Under the pieces are notes generated by a model. That model was not told where the DNA came from, did not search any database, and worked only from the letters and a program-made list of their open reading frames with translations. From Emergomyces orientalis (taxonomy: Eukaryota; Ascomycota; Eurotiomycetes; Onygenales; Ajellomycetaceae), in the NCBI GenBank assembly GCA_002110485.1, contig MOWL01000046.1, positions 682,001-746,000 of the forward strand: a DNA stretch of 64,000 nt, read 5' to 3'. Position numbers and translations under genes: made by a program. Of the stretch, positions 36,361-47,057 are shown piece after piece. The first letter of the stretch is position 1, and every line of letters begins with the position of its first letter.

Positions 36361-37289
36361 ATGAAATGCTTAAATTGATGGTGGCTTTTCTTGGTTGGAA
36401 AGCTAAAGAAGCATTGCTTAGGATCATGACATCATGATGATGACAGAGAAGCATAAAATTGAATGCAAACCCAGAAATCAAAAATGGCCAATTTCCTTTT
36501 AACCCTTTAAAATCTAGTGACTGATGATAATTTCCATGAAGCTGAGATGTACATGCCCTCGTCAGGGCCTATGGACCCGGAACTGTAAACGCCTAGACAA
36601 GGCCTTCCAATAGGTTGACACCATTTGTTATGCACCCTCCGAAAGGAAGCAGAGAGAAAGAAAGTGATAGTTTCGGCTTTAGTAACACAATGAATCCAAT
36701 CCCGCAATGCACTCCCACGACCGCCGCACCAAGTTAAACGTTACACTACCTCCAAAGACGACTCATGACATGGCCTCCAAACTTATATTTTTCCTGCAAT
36801 AATAATGCACCACAAAACACCACCAATAAAACTGGAGCAAGGCCATATAACAATAAAGGAATGAGAGTTCGTAATAAGTAATTAGAGGATATACGCCCTT
36901 TGTCCAATGAATATATGCCCTGAATGTAGGTTCGGTAACCGCTTAACTCCCAAAATACTATGTATATAATATATTTCGGGCGAGGAAAGGAATAAAATGA
37001 CATTTCTAAAAATGAAAGGAGTACGGTAAAGAGCTGAAACGAGACAACTAGTAAGAGGGATTCTAACCTTAAACTGTTATTTCCAGAAGTTAAGAGAGAA
37101 TACGAACGATGCCAAAGCCAAAGGGAGACATAAACAGCTGCATAAACAGGAAGCGAAAAACAGAGCAAAAATAAATAGGAAATCCCAACGTCGACAATGC
37201 TGAAAAATTAACGGGACACCAATTTCACTGGGTATGCGGGAATGCCACAGACTTAATTAGCAAGAGATAGAAAGAATTGTATAGTTATA
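36361..37289. other. Intergenic, convergent 3' ends
   Basis: Between the ACS permease stop and the transcription factor stop. A 140-codon hydrophobic frame on the minus strand (36746-37168) has no family resemblance and lies where 3' untranslated sequence is expected. Confidence 0.4.
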
Positions 37290-39373
37290 TCATGCCAAAC
37301 TAATAATCCCTTCACCCACATTGTCCCCCCAAACCTTACCTTGCGGGAAATCAATATCCTTTGCGCGATATGCATGTTCCACAACCATACGCGCCCTTCG
37401 AACACTACCCAAGTTGCGCGTCTTCTGAATGCTGGTCAATCTGTCAAGAACAAAACGGCGATGCTCCTCATCATCCAGGCCCACGTTGCCTATAATAAAT
37501 AGTGGCCAGAGTAGAGTAGGAGAATCGGGAAGTGCATCTATAAGGCATATTATCATGTTGACGATTCGGGCTTTGAATCCTGATGATGACGTCTCCACGG
37601 CGCCTGGGATAATGGCCTTATTGCTGATGGATGGGTTGATTCTATTATTATTAGGTTTGAGATGACTATTGTGGTGGTGATAATACTTCTCAACTGGATA
37701 AAAGTAGCAAAGACCACTAGGGCTTCCCAGGCGCTCGCGCAGGTATAGGATCGCCGCGAGTCTTTTTGTCTCGGCAATCCGTAGCAGGTCTTCTTGGAGG
37801 GAGGCGTAGGTTGGTAGCTTTTGGTTGAGAACTCGTAATGCGGCTTCAATGTCATTCCTCGCTGCGTTGAAAGTTGAGATTTCCAGTGGTGTGAGCTGGC
37901 GGGTTTTCACGATCTTCGAAGCTGATTTAGTATGCATGTATGTCGTAAGGGTGAACAGATATGTGAAGTTGGGATATTACCTCGGACTTCGCTGTGGCTA
38001 ACGCTGATATTTTATTTATTAAAGTCATTAGACCTCGCGAGCAACCCATCAATACGTCAATCTAAAGTGTTTGGTATCGGATAAAAATTAGATGCGACTC
38101 TGACAGTCAAATTATTATCCTGTCAATGCAAATAAAACATGCATACCTCTTCAAGATCGTCGTCCTCCAGCCATGAATGTTCTGTTTGTCCCACTTCCGA
38201 GGGATCTTCAACGCCCGTCCGACCCATAATGTCATGAGCGACAAAATACATCACGAAGAACTTCTTCAGCGTCTCACTTTCACACGCTTGCCGTGGGAGC
38301 ATTGCCATGAGCTGTAGACCCCCACGAAGATGCATCGTCCATGAAGGGGTACACCCATCGGTTATCTATAAAATTAACATCATTAAAAACAGGCTCCAGC
38401 AGCCAAAAGGTGAGGAACGGTTATATGTACTTGCATCATGGAAACAAAGCATCAAGACCGTCGCGACTGCTCCAGGGCTTGGTTTATTACTGTTAATTTC
38501 ATTCTGTAGGCCATGTAGCGCCTTCTGCTTGCACGTAAATGCCTCCCTTTCATACGTGCGGTCGCCAAGGAGTTGAAGTTGGTTCGCAGCAATTGCAAGG
38601 AGGATGTTCCTCAGCGGCTCATGGGGCTGTTGAGAATTCAAAGCCAGCGGTGTCACAAGCGATAAATAGGGGTTACATCCCTTGCTAAGCGAGCAGAAAG
38701 GTGCGATACCCTGAATGAAGTAATTAAGAAGGAAACTCTCCACTGGCGAATAATGGACGAGTGGATGGCCCAGAGGCCGTTGCGGGGAGGGACGGACCAG
38801 ACCATTCATCGACTGGGCGATCTCTGCCAACTGCACCAACGGGAATTTATTTGCTTTCTCCTGGTTTCTATCGCCAAAATCCCAGTATGTTGTGTTCAAA
38901 AAAAACCACCGACCTGTATACTGGTCTACAGGGACAGGGTGAAACTCCCGGCCGATTTCAATTTTTGTAGGTGGTTTAGCCTTCGAAGACCGTTTTGACC
39001 ATAATCCTAACAATGGAGGTTTTACGTGCCATAAGTCAGCGTCTGTCTCTAATATTTGTTCGGCTCATGTTTTGCCAGGACGAAAAACTTAAAAATGTCA
39101 GGGCATACCTTCCCGGCCAAATTGTATTCCCCTCTGAGCCGCATCCTCTCTCCAGAGCAATTTGAGTCCACGAACACAACTTATGTTCAGTCGTTTGCAT
39201 CGGTTACATGCCGGCCATTCCTCGGTGCACTGGACATGCTTTTCTGACAACAGTATCAAGTCAGTATTTGAATAAATTATCAACAAAAATAGAAACCACA
39301 TGAACAAACCTTTGCATGTCCAGCAACCGGTCCGTCGTCGGCTGTCAGACTGCTTTCTTTCTCGCCGGGTCAT
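37290..39373 (-). CDS. Zn2Cys6 fungal transcription factor
   Basis: Exons 39373-39310, 39243-39109, 39048-38435, 38365-38147, 38061-37981 and 37913-37290; about 578 residues. The DNA-binding cluster is at 17-44 with spacing C-x2-C-x6-C-x6-C-x2-C-x6-C: CWTCKEKHVQC and CNRCKRLNISC. Intron 1 cuts it right after the second cysteine. A basic N-terminus (RRERK, SRRR) precedes it. The rest matches the fungal-specific regulator domain: GIAPFCSLSKGCNPYLSLVTPLA, LRNILLAIAANQL, VATVLMLCFHD, GCTPSWTMHLRGGLQLM, and FVMYFVAHDIMGRT. Intron 3 must be a GC-AG intron (GCAAGT donor at 38434) to keep frame. The intron 2 acceptor is ambiguous by six bases. The location beside transporters and enzymes fits a pathway regulator, but the targets are unknown. 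Confidence 0.87.
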
Positions 39374-40301
39374 TTGAATATTTACAAGACTCCCCCCCTC
39401 ACCTTCAGTCAGTCAGTCGTCCGCCTTGTTGCAGGGGGTTTCCCTTCCCAGCGAAAACTAGATCAAAACCATGGTTGGCCCCGTGTCAACAAATGCGGCT
39501 CTTGGTTGGAATCTGCGTGTTCAATAAGGGTCTCTTCGGGGATCAGTATATGTATGTACCTTGTCGAGGCTATAGGCATGGCTAAAGGGATCAGATAGAG
39601 AATTGTTCACCTGGTTTGTGGTCTGGTTGTCCATCTTATCAATCGCAGCCATCGCAGGGCTGTTGACGGGTTATTCCGCTTTGGGAAAACCACGGGCACA
39701 TGGGCGATCTTTCGCGACGGGCTGACTCAGCTCTGGTGGCTTGAACATGCATGCATGAATGAATGGATAAATATATCAAGAGGAATAAGATGGCATTTGT
39801 AATTGCACTCCTTTTTTTTTTTTTTTTTTTTTTTTGGAGGGGAGGGAGGGTCGAAGGTTGGGCTGGCAGGAAACAAGGAACCAGATACAGTTACAGGGAG
39901 GTTCTGAATCTATTAAATACAAATTCGCTCACTGGGTATTTTAATTCTCTCGTAGACACGTAAACAAATAACTCTCCTTGGGTAATTACTTAACTGCCCA
40001 GGCATAACTATTTTACACGCAATAGTTGTTATCTCCTGCAAAGGCGCTAGGGACGCTATCGCTTAAAATAGAGATACATCACATCGCCCGCAGCATAGCT
40101 CCACTTCTAGCCAGTCAACGGGAGGTAGAGCAAGATGCTACCACTCATTTCCACCCGCCGTACCAGTGCAGGAGAACAAAAGTGCGTGTAAAAATGAACA
40201 AACATATGTAGCACTTATCGTTCATGCTTGTAAACGAGTGTTGGGGGGGAATGAAAGACACCCAGTTACCCCCTTTTATCACTAATAGAATTGCATAGCC
40301 G
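39374..40301. other. Intergenic with poly-T run
   Basis: Upstream region of the Zn2Cys6 gene and 3' flank of Apc1. It contains a 24-base T run at 39812-39835. No coding frame supported. Confidence 0.5.
39812..39835. repeat. 24-base poly-T run
   Basis: Homopolymer followed by a G-rich stretch (GGAGGGGAGGGAGGG) in the space between the transcription factor and Apc1. Confidence 0.8.
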
Positions 40302-43300
40302 TCACGTCGTCCTCACTTCGTCAACCTCGAATGCCGGTCTATCATTATTGTTATCGCCTACTTGAACGGCCCACACCCTCCATCGAGCATCTTCAATAAT
40401 ATCGGTCCTAAGCCACATTCCTTTGAGGGTCTTCTTGTTGCATTTTTCTCCGGTAGCAAGTTCTCTTCTCTCCCGGTCATCATCTGAGTCCAGCCAAGCG
40501 AAAAGAAGTCTGAGTTGCCATAGTCGATCCCTGATCGTATCATCTCCACCTCCTTGCCCAGTTGCAGCCGCCACCAAATTCTGGACCGTTTTGTCAAGCA
40601 CGAGCCTCGTATCCACAACACTTGGACGCAGCCAGGAAGGTGAACCAATGACAATTTTTGACTGATCCCTGGCATATATGGTAATTGGTTGGTGAGATGC
40701 TACGGAGGGGATCACCAACGCCTTTTCACCCATATCAAGAAGTCTGAATGCTCGAAGATTAAAAATCCACTCCCAGAGGTGGCGTGCGGGAAATCGGACT
40801 TGAATAGATGATTTGCCTTGGGAATAGAGGATAGGTGCTGCTGCATTCGGCACAGTGTTTACTGCCCGAGAGTAGCCAGGAGCTGAAGATGAAGGGATAT
40901 CCTGAACGTCGCTCAGTGCCATCAGGGATGAAGAAAATTCCGAGGTGCAGGATGCATTGTAAGCAGCTCGCCTACGGAGGTAAACAGATTGGTCGCCCAA
41001 GCGGAATTTGTCCCGAAGATCCTGGTTGCCAGCAAAGTCCAAAATCAGATCCCAGTGATCCGGGCTTTGTACCTTTACAGTATCGAGATCATCTAAATTA
41101 GGGAGTAAACATGGCGCTGTTGTAACTTGACTTTCACCTGTTTTAAGTTTTAAGGATACCGGAATTGTTACCGCACGACGCGTGTCAAGGTCGCGCGGAA
41201 TAAGACACCTTGGTTCTGCCGCAAGAACCCATAGATGGCGGAAGGCCTGAAGATGGCATTTATTATCGAGAACAGTGGTGGGAAATACGGGGTAGAAGGA
41301 GCAAAGTAGAGAGGCGGTCCCAAGATTCGAAGTTCCCAGCGTATATGTTCCGCCTCCCAAAAATAGCATGCCAATAGCCATGTGGGCTGCCATGTGGCTT
41401 CCATATGGAGTATCTCCACCGACATGGCCGTGCAGTGATCGAAGACGGCGGAACACTATGATGTCTCCGGTTCCAGCCATGACAGCAGCTGCAGATAATG
41501 CAATGATATCCTGGCAATTGCGAACTGCATTTCGAGCTAGCTTCTCATCGTAATTGTGCACGGCGAACCGAGAGATACGTTTAAACTGATCAAGATAGGA
41601 AACAAGAAGGTTGCGCGCTTGAAGTGCACCAGAGCCAGCAAATCGAAGCCCAATAGCAAAGCAAAGGCCTGCAACGATGTTGAAAAACGGCATGTCATCA
41701 GTGCTTAGATGGTGGATTGTCGTAAGGCGATATTTACGCCTGTAGATAGATGGGAGATTATTTCTGATCCACCTATAGCTGGCGGTAATTGAATCCCACA
41801 TGATTAGGTGTTTGGCCAATGTTCGAAGCAGGAAGATGTCAGGCCGCACATAGTCAAACTGAGCAACCGTATCGGGGATATCAATCTTTTCAGCGACGGC
41901 CGAGTCGTTTGATTTCAGGAATATTATCGCTAGTGCAACAGTAGCACCTGCGGTGGCTTTATCCAGGATGTGAACAACGTCCACGTTTTTGGTCCCAACT
42001 GCAAGAGCTAGTAATCTTTCCACAATGTGCATATCACGGAGCCCTCTTAAATCACCCCCCTTAGCTAAATTTATGAATCCTAGGGCAAAGCCTGCGGCCA
42101 AACGGTATCCTTCGTCTCGTAGTATTTCCTGGGAGGTAGATGGCTCTTCCTGGTCGGTATTTTCCATTTCTGACAACATGACTTCGCTCATCCGCCGGTG
42201 TTGGGAGTTACAGTACAGCAGGCCAATCCCCATAATTCCTGTTGTTTGTGTCAATGGGGACAGGTTCAATTCCGCGGCGCCTGGAGGTAACATTCGAGTT
42301 ACATGAACCGAAAGTAGCCGTGTTATCAATGTATCCATCGTGCCGATATAAGAAACGGAAAGCCCCAACAAAAGACCAATCGAGGTCATAGTATGTTTAG
42401 GGGTCAAGTACTTGAAAGCGACCCATTTTGCTAAAGACTTTAGGTGCCCGTTCAAACCCAGCGCAAGCAAAAATCCAGCGTGTCTATTGGTCAGCTCCGT
42501 TGGTTTGTTATACAATATCCAGGATGTATCAATACCCTTCGCAGCTTTCGATATAGCGAGCCCAGTTGACGCACCATTGTGAAAAAATGCCCAGCAAACT
42601 TTGTCCTCCGAGAAAGCTGACTTTTCGGCACTAATTGTCACATTTGACGGTTTCATAACGCACTGCAAAGAAAATGCTGGTATTGGCAGTTTTTCAGTTA
42701 GGAGCGGTATCCTGCCACTAAACCCGATCATCGCTCTACCAGCTGGCACTGACAAAGTCCGCAATACCACTAGCTGAACCAATTCCTTCTGGGCTTCAAG
42801 AACTTCCGACTCCGACATTCCCGGGGTTGACAAACACTCTGCATATGGGGGTTTCATTTGATTGAGAATCCTAAACGCCTCATAATAGCGTCGATCCTCG
42901 CGGAAAATTAGTCGAGTAATGGACTGTCTATCGGCTTCTGCGGAAACTTCAAAGGAATTCACACTTGTCCCATCGAGCGACGGGTCCCCAATCGAATGAA
43001 CGTCACGTACAGCTTCATGGGATTGGATAAACGGAGACCTTGACATTGGAGAACTGGCTCTGTCTTCCGTCATCGACATCAAAAGATCATCTCTATCGAT
43101 CAGTGCAAGCAGTGAGCTACCCCACTGACTCGGGGGCGCTGGCTGGCACCGAACAATCGCTTCATGAAGGGGAGTACTGATGCCGTCGGGAAGGGTATCG
43201 ATTACAGAACTAGTTAGGCCCCAACGAAGCAACAGTGCAACCCTTTCTTCAGCAGTATTTTGTTTTTTTAATTCGGAAATGAATCCATTTAATGCCAAAG

Positions 43301-46300
43301 TCCGTGGTGTGAGCCGCATGGCTTGCTGCAGGGCACAGTCTCGCCCAGCTGCCAGTGCGGAACTCGATACTATGTCGACAATCGTTAAGAATTTCGCTTC
43401 TTCATGCTTCAGGGATTTCTCAACAAATGAGAGTATCGAGGGAGGCGGAAAAGGCTCTTCTGGTAAGTCCAAGGTCGAAATTCTAGATTCTTCAAACAGC
43501 CAGCGATCTATACTTGCCATCTCGACGCCATAATATCCATTACCCTTCCACCCCCAGGATTCCCATCCCAGCCATCCGCCAATCTGTGCTAAAACGGGCG
43601 CAATGAGCCCGGTTTTCGAAAAAGAGGTTTCTGCATTGATGGTAGACAGCTTCTGCTCCTCGCGAAACAAATGCAGTCCCACTAATATCGTGCCAAGAGC
43701 AGTCCGTCGTGTGTCAGGGTCGCGAGAAACTGCAGTTGGGAGGTAACCTTCCGCACCGATTGCAGCCTCGCCTTGGGGAGAAAGAAGAAACTCCCGGGAG
43801 AGCGCGGCACAACGGAGAATATAAGGATTTTTTCGGAGATTGGCTCCCGCCTCAAAGCCGGCTCGATGGTCTCCACAAGGTATTTCCTCCGTAGGCTTCA
43901 AATCTACTTCCGACACCCATCCCCAAGCGGAACCCATCATCCAAGACGACGCAACACCATGAGATCCAGTTTCTTGGTCCAACATACTATCCCAGTTGTC
44001 AAGGTCAATTGAGCTTCCGCTACTAGATCGTAGAAACTCGGCTTTTCGTCGCTTTTGTCTAGCTGGAGGTTTTGAGGGGTTACCCTCGATGAAATAAACA
44101 GCCATTGTAAAGAGTACAATCACCATTGCAGTCCACTCTAAATCGTTATCACTCTCTCCTTTCCTCCTCGTTTGCAGCCATTTCAAAACTTCCCACCAAC
44201 CAACAAGAATTCCATCCCCAACTTTATCCCCCTGACATAGCACAAACCTGCAGACGTCAAGGATCTGCTTGACATGAGGGTTATGGGGCTCAAGTTGTAT
44301 CTGAATCCTGTGTTTGCGGCCCTGCTTATCAACCACGTCTACCTTGCCCCGATTCGTAGAATGAAGTAGCCCACGCAATTCGAGCGAGCCGTCGCTTAAA
44401 ACTCTCTTCAAACTCCCTTCCCGTGGTCGATTTGGAGAACTAATAATAGACACCCCATGCGGCCCATAAATCATCATACTTGAAGGAAGCTCAACTCTGA
44501 CAAGGCTACTCCATGGCGCCTGTAGCGTCAACTCTCCTCGACCATCAATCGTGGAGGATAAAATAAGAATCCGCGATACGTCTCCATCCACTAATTTACA
44601 GCAGTCCAAGACATTAGGGCCACTGAGGATGCCAGTAGCCCGAACAGTCACACTTCGATCAGCTAGGCCAGGTTTTTTCTTCTCCTTTCGAGAACGCGAT
44701 TTAGGTTGCGCTTCGGCAGCTGTGTTGGTCGCAAGAAGGTTTACGACGGATAGATTCTTTGAGTTCTTGTTATGTATGCAAACCGCAATTGAAGTTGATT
44801 CAGGAGAGTCTGGGGGCGCGTCTTGGTATGAAGAGATTGTAAAGACTTCAAATTTTTGGGTTCTGGAAACACTCGGGGCGCTGCGAGCTGTTGAAAATCC
44901 GGACGAAAAGCTATCCACTTTCGCAAGCATCATCTCCCTCGGTAAGCCAGATATAGTTTCTCTCAGGCCCATGTTATCGAATCCTTCAAAATCACCCCCG
45001 TTGTTTAGGCTTTCTAAAAATTTATCAACAGGGGCATCAAGAAAACTGCTGCCGTTGCTATATACTGACGTGCTCCCTGGGGGTAACGAGTTTCTTTGAT
45101 GAAATCCGAAACTTGTACGAGCAGTTTGGCCACCAAACGATTCTCCCCGCCTACCTCCATAGAATGACGAACCACCCTGGTTGCCAGTCACAAGGTCCGA
45201 AAAGGTTGTTCTGTCATTATTCGCGGCTAGATCTGCACGTGCAAGCAACGAGCTCACTCTTCGAGATGCCCTCATAGAAACACCAATATCATCAAACTCG
45301 TGGCCCAGTTGGGACGCCAAATCCTCCTCTTGGTCGGAATTAGGTCTTTGCTTTGGTCTGGACATCTCCGAAACAGATCGGCCATGATTTAATCCACCAA
45401 GGCTTTCGCGAAGCCCAGATGGTCCCCGACCAACTGGCGTAGTCACACCTGTCATATCAAAGTGGGAGCTTCGTCTCTTCGAATGCGTCCCACCCGCGGT
45501 CGATATTCGTTTTTGAGAGTGAGAAAGCGCGGAATCTTTATCTCTGTATCGAGCGGTCCAGATGGTATACATTCCAGTCTTTTCATTCAATGTCACAACG
45601 AATAGTAAGGGATGTTTCTCGAGCACTTTAGAATTGCCATTTGCGGCCTCATCCCTCGCAGAGACATATAGTATTTCTTCCGTCGGATCAAGTGCATCAA
45701 AGCTTGCAACCCTGTCTTGGGTAGATAGAGAAGGATTGCTAGCAACGACCAAACCCATCTCAGAATGAGGATCCACGAGGCAAAACACTCGGGGAAGAAA
45801 AACATTATCGTCTACTTTCGGAATCCACTTTAATGGTTGAGCCGGAGATAATGTAAGGGAGGGTCGAACACCACTCCCTCCTGAGAGGGTGAATGAATTC
45901 TGATATTTTGTTTGAGACGAAACGAAGGAGTTTGGCGGAGGCGCCGGCACGGCCTTCTTCCGGTCCCCTGCGACCTTTCTTTGGAGGAGCAGACCCCGTG
46001 GTGTAGCCCACACGGCATCAACTTCGAAAGGTAAGGGGACAATGTGCGAGTCGCCATTGACAAAAAATATGTGCGCTTGGGATTTCAAAACCACAACCAA
46101 CGCCCTAGGTAAAATGCTTATCGCATTTTCATCGCCAATAGCAAGTGTAGGAATGGTCTCGGAATTTGGGATCACCTTACTTCTCACTTGTTGACGCTTC
46201 CTCCCTGTTAGCTTAGCTTGTAAATCATCATTCACCGTAGTAACTCCAGGTCGAGATAGGTTATCGACAGTTGAGTTCTTCCCAGAGGCTCCTCTACTTG

Positions 46301-46586
46301 CTCCTTTGGTAGAGCTAGCTGGGAAAGTCGCAAATAAAGCGTCGATTACTTCCTCTTTCTCGATATCAAAACTAAATGACCTTTTAACTACCCCACCTCG
46401 AGACCAAACCACGCAATTATTTGTGAATATTATCTCCTCCTCCAATAGTCCTTCAGTTCCATTATCGAAATTGCAGGTTTTCCAAATGAACTGGTCTTCG
46501 GAGGGGTTCGCTGGCAGCTTCGACTCGGCCACCAGGTATGGTATGGCAGTGGGCTCGTGAAGACCCAGAGAGCGGACTGAAGCCAT
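40302..46586 (-). CDS. bimE: Anaphase-promoting complex subunit 1 (Apc1/BimE)
   Basis: Largest scaffold subunit of the APC/C ubiquitin ligase, which triggers anaphase and mitotic exit; it was first described in Aspergillus as bimE. Single uninterrupted exon of 2,094 codons, ATG at 46586, a usual length for fungal Apc1. The N-terminal half carries the Apc1 beta-propeller-like region (opening with ASVRSLGLHEPTAIPYLV and EEEIIFTNNCVVWSRGG), interrupted near 360-480 by a Ser/Arg-rich loop (SKRRSSHFD, PRASRR-type text) likely to be phosphorylated. The proteasome/cyclosome (PC) repeats lie at about 1400-1750: GLLLGLSVSYIGTMD, TGIMGIGLLYCNSQHRRM, EGYRLAAGFALGFINLAKGGDL, IVAGLCFAIGLRFAGSG and AHMAIGMLFLGGGTYTLG. 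The C-terminus is a conserved mixed domain. It is divergent from the nucleoporin gene across 471 bases. Confidence 0.93.
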   Translation of the reverse strand: MASVRSLGLHEPTAIPYLVAESKLPANPSEDQFIWKTCNFDNGTEGLLEEEIIFTNNCVVWSRGGVVKRSFSFDIEKEEVIDALFATFPASSTKGASRGASGKNSTVDNLSRPGVTTVNDDLQAKLTGRKRQQVRSKVIPNSETIPTLAIGDENAISILPRALVVVLKSQAHIFFVNGDSHIVPLPFEVDAVWATPRGLLLQRKVAGDRKKAVPAPPPNSFVSSQTKYQNSFTLSGGSGVRPSLTLSPAQPLKWIPKVDDNVFLPRVFCLVDPHSEMGLVVASNPSLSTQDRVASFDALDPTEEILYVSARDEAANGNSKVLEKHPLLFVVTLNEKTGMYTIWTARYRDKDSALSHSQKRISTAGGTHSKRRSSHFDMTGVTTPVGRGPSGLRESLGGLNHGRSVSEMSRPKQRPNSDQEEDLASQLGHEFDDIGVSMRASRRVSSLLARADLAANNDRTTFSDLVTGNQGGSSFYGGRRGESFGGQTARTSFGFHQRNSLPPGSTSVYSNGSSFLDAPVDKFLESLNNGGDFEGFDNMGLRETISGLPREMMLAKVDSFSSGFSTARSAPSVSRTQKFEVFTISSYQDAPPDSPESTSIAVCIHNKNSKNLSVVNLLATNTAAEAQPKSRSRKEKKKPGLADRSVTVRATGILSGPNVLDCCKLVDGDVSRILILSSTIDGRGELTLQAPWSSLVRVELPSSMMIYGPHGVSIISSPNRPREGSLKRVLSDGSLELRGLLHSTNRGKVDVVDKQGRKHRIQIQLEPHNPHVKQILDVCRFVLCQGDKVGDGILVGWWEVLKWLQTRRKGESDNDLEWTAMVIVLFTMAVYFIEGNPSKPPARQKRRKAEFLRSSSGSSIDLDNWDSMLDQETGSHGVASSWMMGSAWGWVSEVDLKPTEEIPCGDHRAGFEAGANLRKNPYILRCAALSREFLLSPQGEAAIGAEGYLPTAVSRDPDTRRTALGTILVGLHLFREEQKLSTINAETSFSKTGLIAPVLAQIGGWLGWESWGWKGNGYYGVEMASIDRWLFEESRISTLDLPEEPFPPPSILSFVEKSLKHEEAKFLTIVDIVSSSALAAGRDCALQQAMRLTPRTLALNGFISELKKQNTAEERVALLLRWGLTSSVIDTLPDGISTPLHEAIVRCQPAPPSQWGSSLLALIDRDDLLMSMTEDRASSPMSRSPFIQSHEAVRDVHSIGDPSLDGTSVNSFEVSAEADRQSITRLIFREDRRYYEAFRILNQMKPPYAECLSTPGMSESEVLEAQKELVQLVVLRTLSVPAGRAMIGFSGRIPLLTEKLPIPAFSLQCVMKPSNVTISAEKSAFSEDKVCWAFFHNGASTGLAISKAAKGIDTSWILYNKPTELTNRHAGFLLALGLNGHLKSLAKWVAFKYLTPKHTMTSIGLLLGLSVSYIGTMDTLITRLLSVHVTRMLPPGAAELNLSPLTQTTGIMGIGLLYCNSQHRRMSEVMLSEMENTDQEEPSTSQEILRDEGYRLAAGFALGFINLAKGGDLRGLRDMHIVERLLALAVGTKNVDVVHILDKATAGATVALAIIFLKSNDSAVAEKIDIPDTVAQFDYVRPDIFLLRTLAKHLIMWDSITASYRWIRNNLPSIYRRKYRLTTIHHLSTDDMPFFNIVAGLCFAIGLRFAGSGALQARNLLVSYLDQFKRISRFAVHNYDEKLARNAVRNCQDIIALSAAAVMAGTGDIIVFRRLRSLHGHVGGDTPYGSHMAAHMAIGMLFLGGGTYTLGTSNLGTASLLCSFYPVFPTTVLDNKCHLQAFRHLWVLAAEPRCLIPRDLDTRRAVTIPVSLKLKTGESQVTTAPCLLPNLDDLDTVKVQSPDHWDLILDFAGNQDLRDKFRLGDQSVYLRRRAAYNASCTSEFSSSLMALSDVQDIPSSSAPGYSRAVNTVPNAAAPILYSQGKSSIQVRFPARHLWEWIFNLRAFRLLDMGEKALVIPSVASHQPITIYARDQSKIVIGSPSWLRPSVVDTRLVLDKTVQNLVAAATGQGGGDDTIRDRLWQLRLLFAWLDSDDDRERRELATGEKCNKKTLKGMWLRTDIIEDARWRVWAVQVGDNNNDRPAFEVDEVRTT

Positions 46587-47057
46587 TATCGGAGGCGGAT
46601 CGGTAAAAATTCCCCTGAAGCAACTCCGGCCGGTGAGGACTGCATTTGGAGCATGCCCATTCTCACGTCAATGAAGAGGGGTTGGTAGCAAGAATTCCGG
46701 CTTGGGCGTGTGTAAAGAGCTCGTTCTCATAGCCGCATATTTTTAAGGTGTTTGCGGTTGTTAGACGCGAAGCGCGACTTCTCTAAAATTGTGGCGAACT
46801 CTCCAACTTCAGTTTTCTACAAACAGCCCGAAGAAGACAACACACAACCCACAGGTACAACAATCCTCTACCGGACGCTATACCAAAACACAATTCCGAT
46901 TTTCGCCCCTTGATGCCCTTCGGAGAAATGTCAACAGTCGCGTCCCTTTAGCCATTGAGCCTAGTACCCGCCCTGCCCGATCCCCCATCCAAGCTATCTT
47001 TCCCAGACCTTATCCTAAACCCTCCACTTTCCAGCTGGCAAATAGAAGAACAAAAAC
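46587..47057. promoter_or_regulatory. Divergent promoter, Apc1 / Nup37-like
   Basis: 471 bases between opposing start codons, containing both leaders. A 108-codon open frame at 46789-47115 overlaps it but reads through the real first exon of the nucleoporin in another frame and shows no signature. Confidence 0.5.

Noticed and set aside
36746..37168. 140-codon hydrophobic frame on the minus strand
   Set aside because: Lies between two convergent genes where 3' untranslated sequence is expected; no family motif and AT-rich composition explains the hydrophobic residues.
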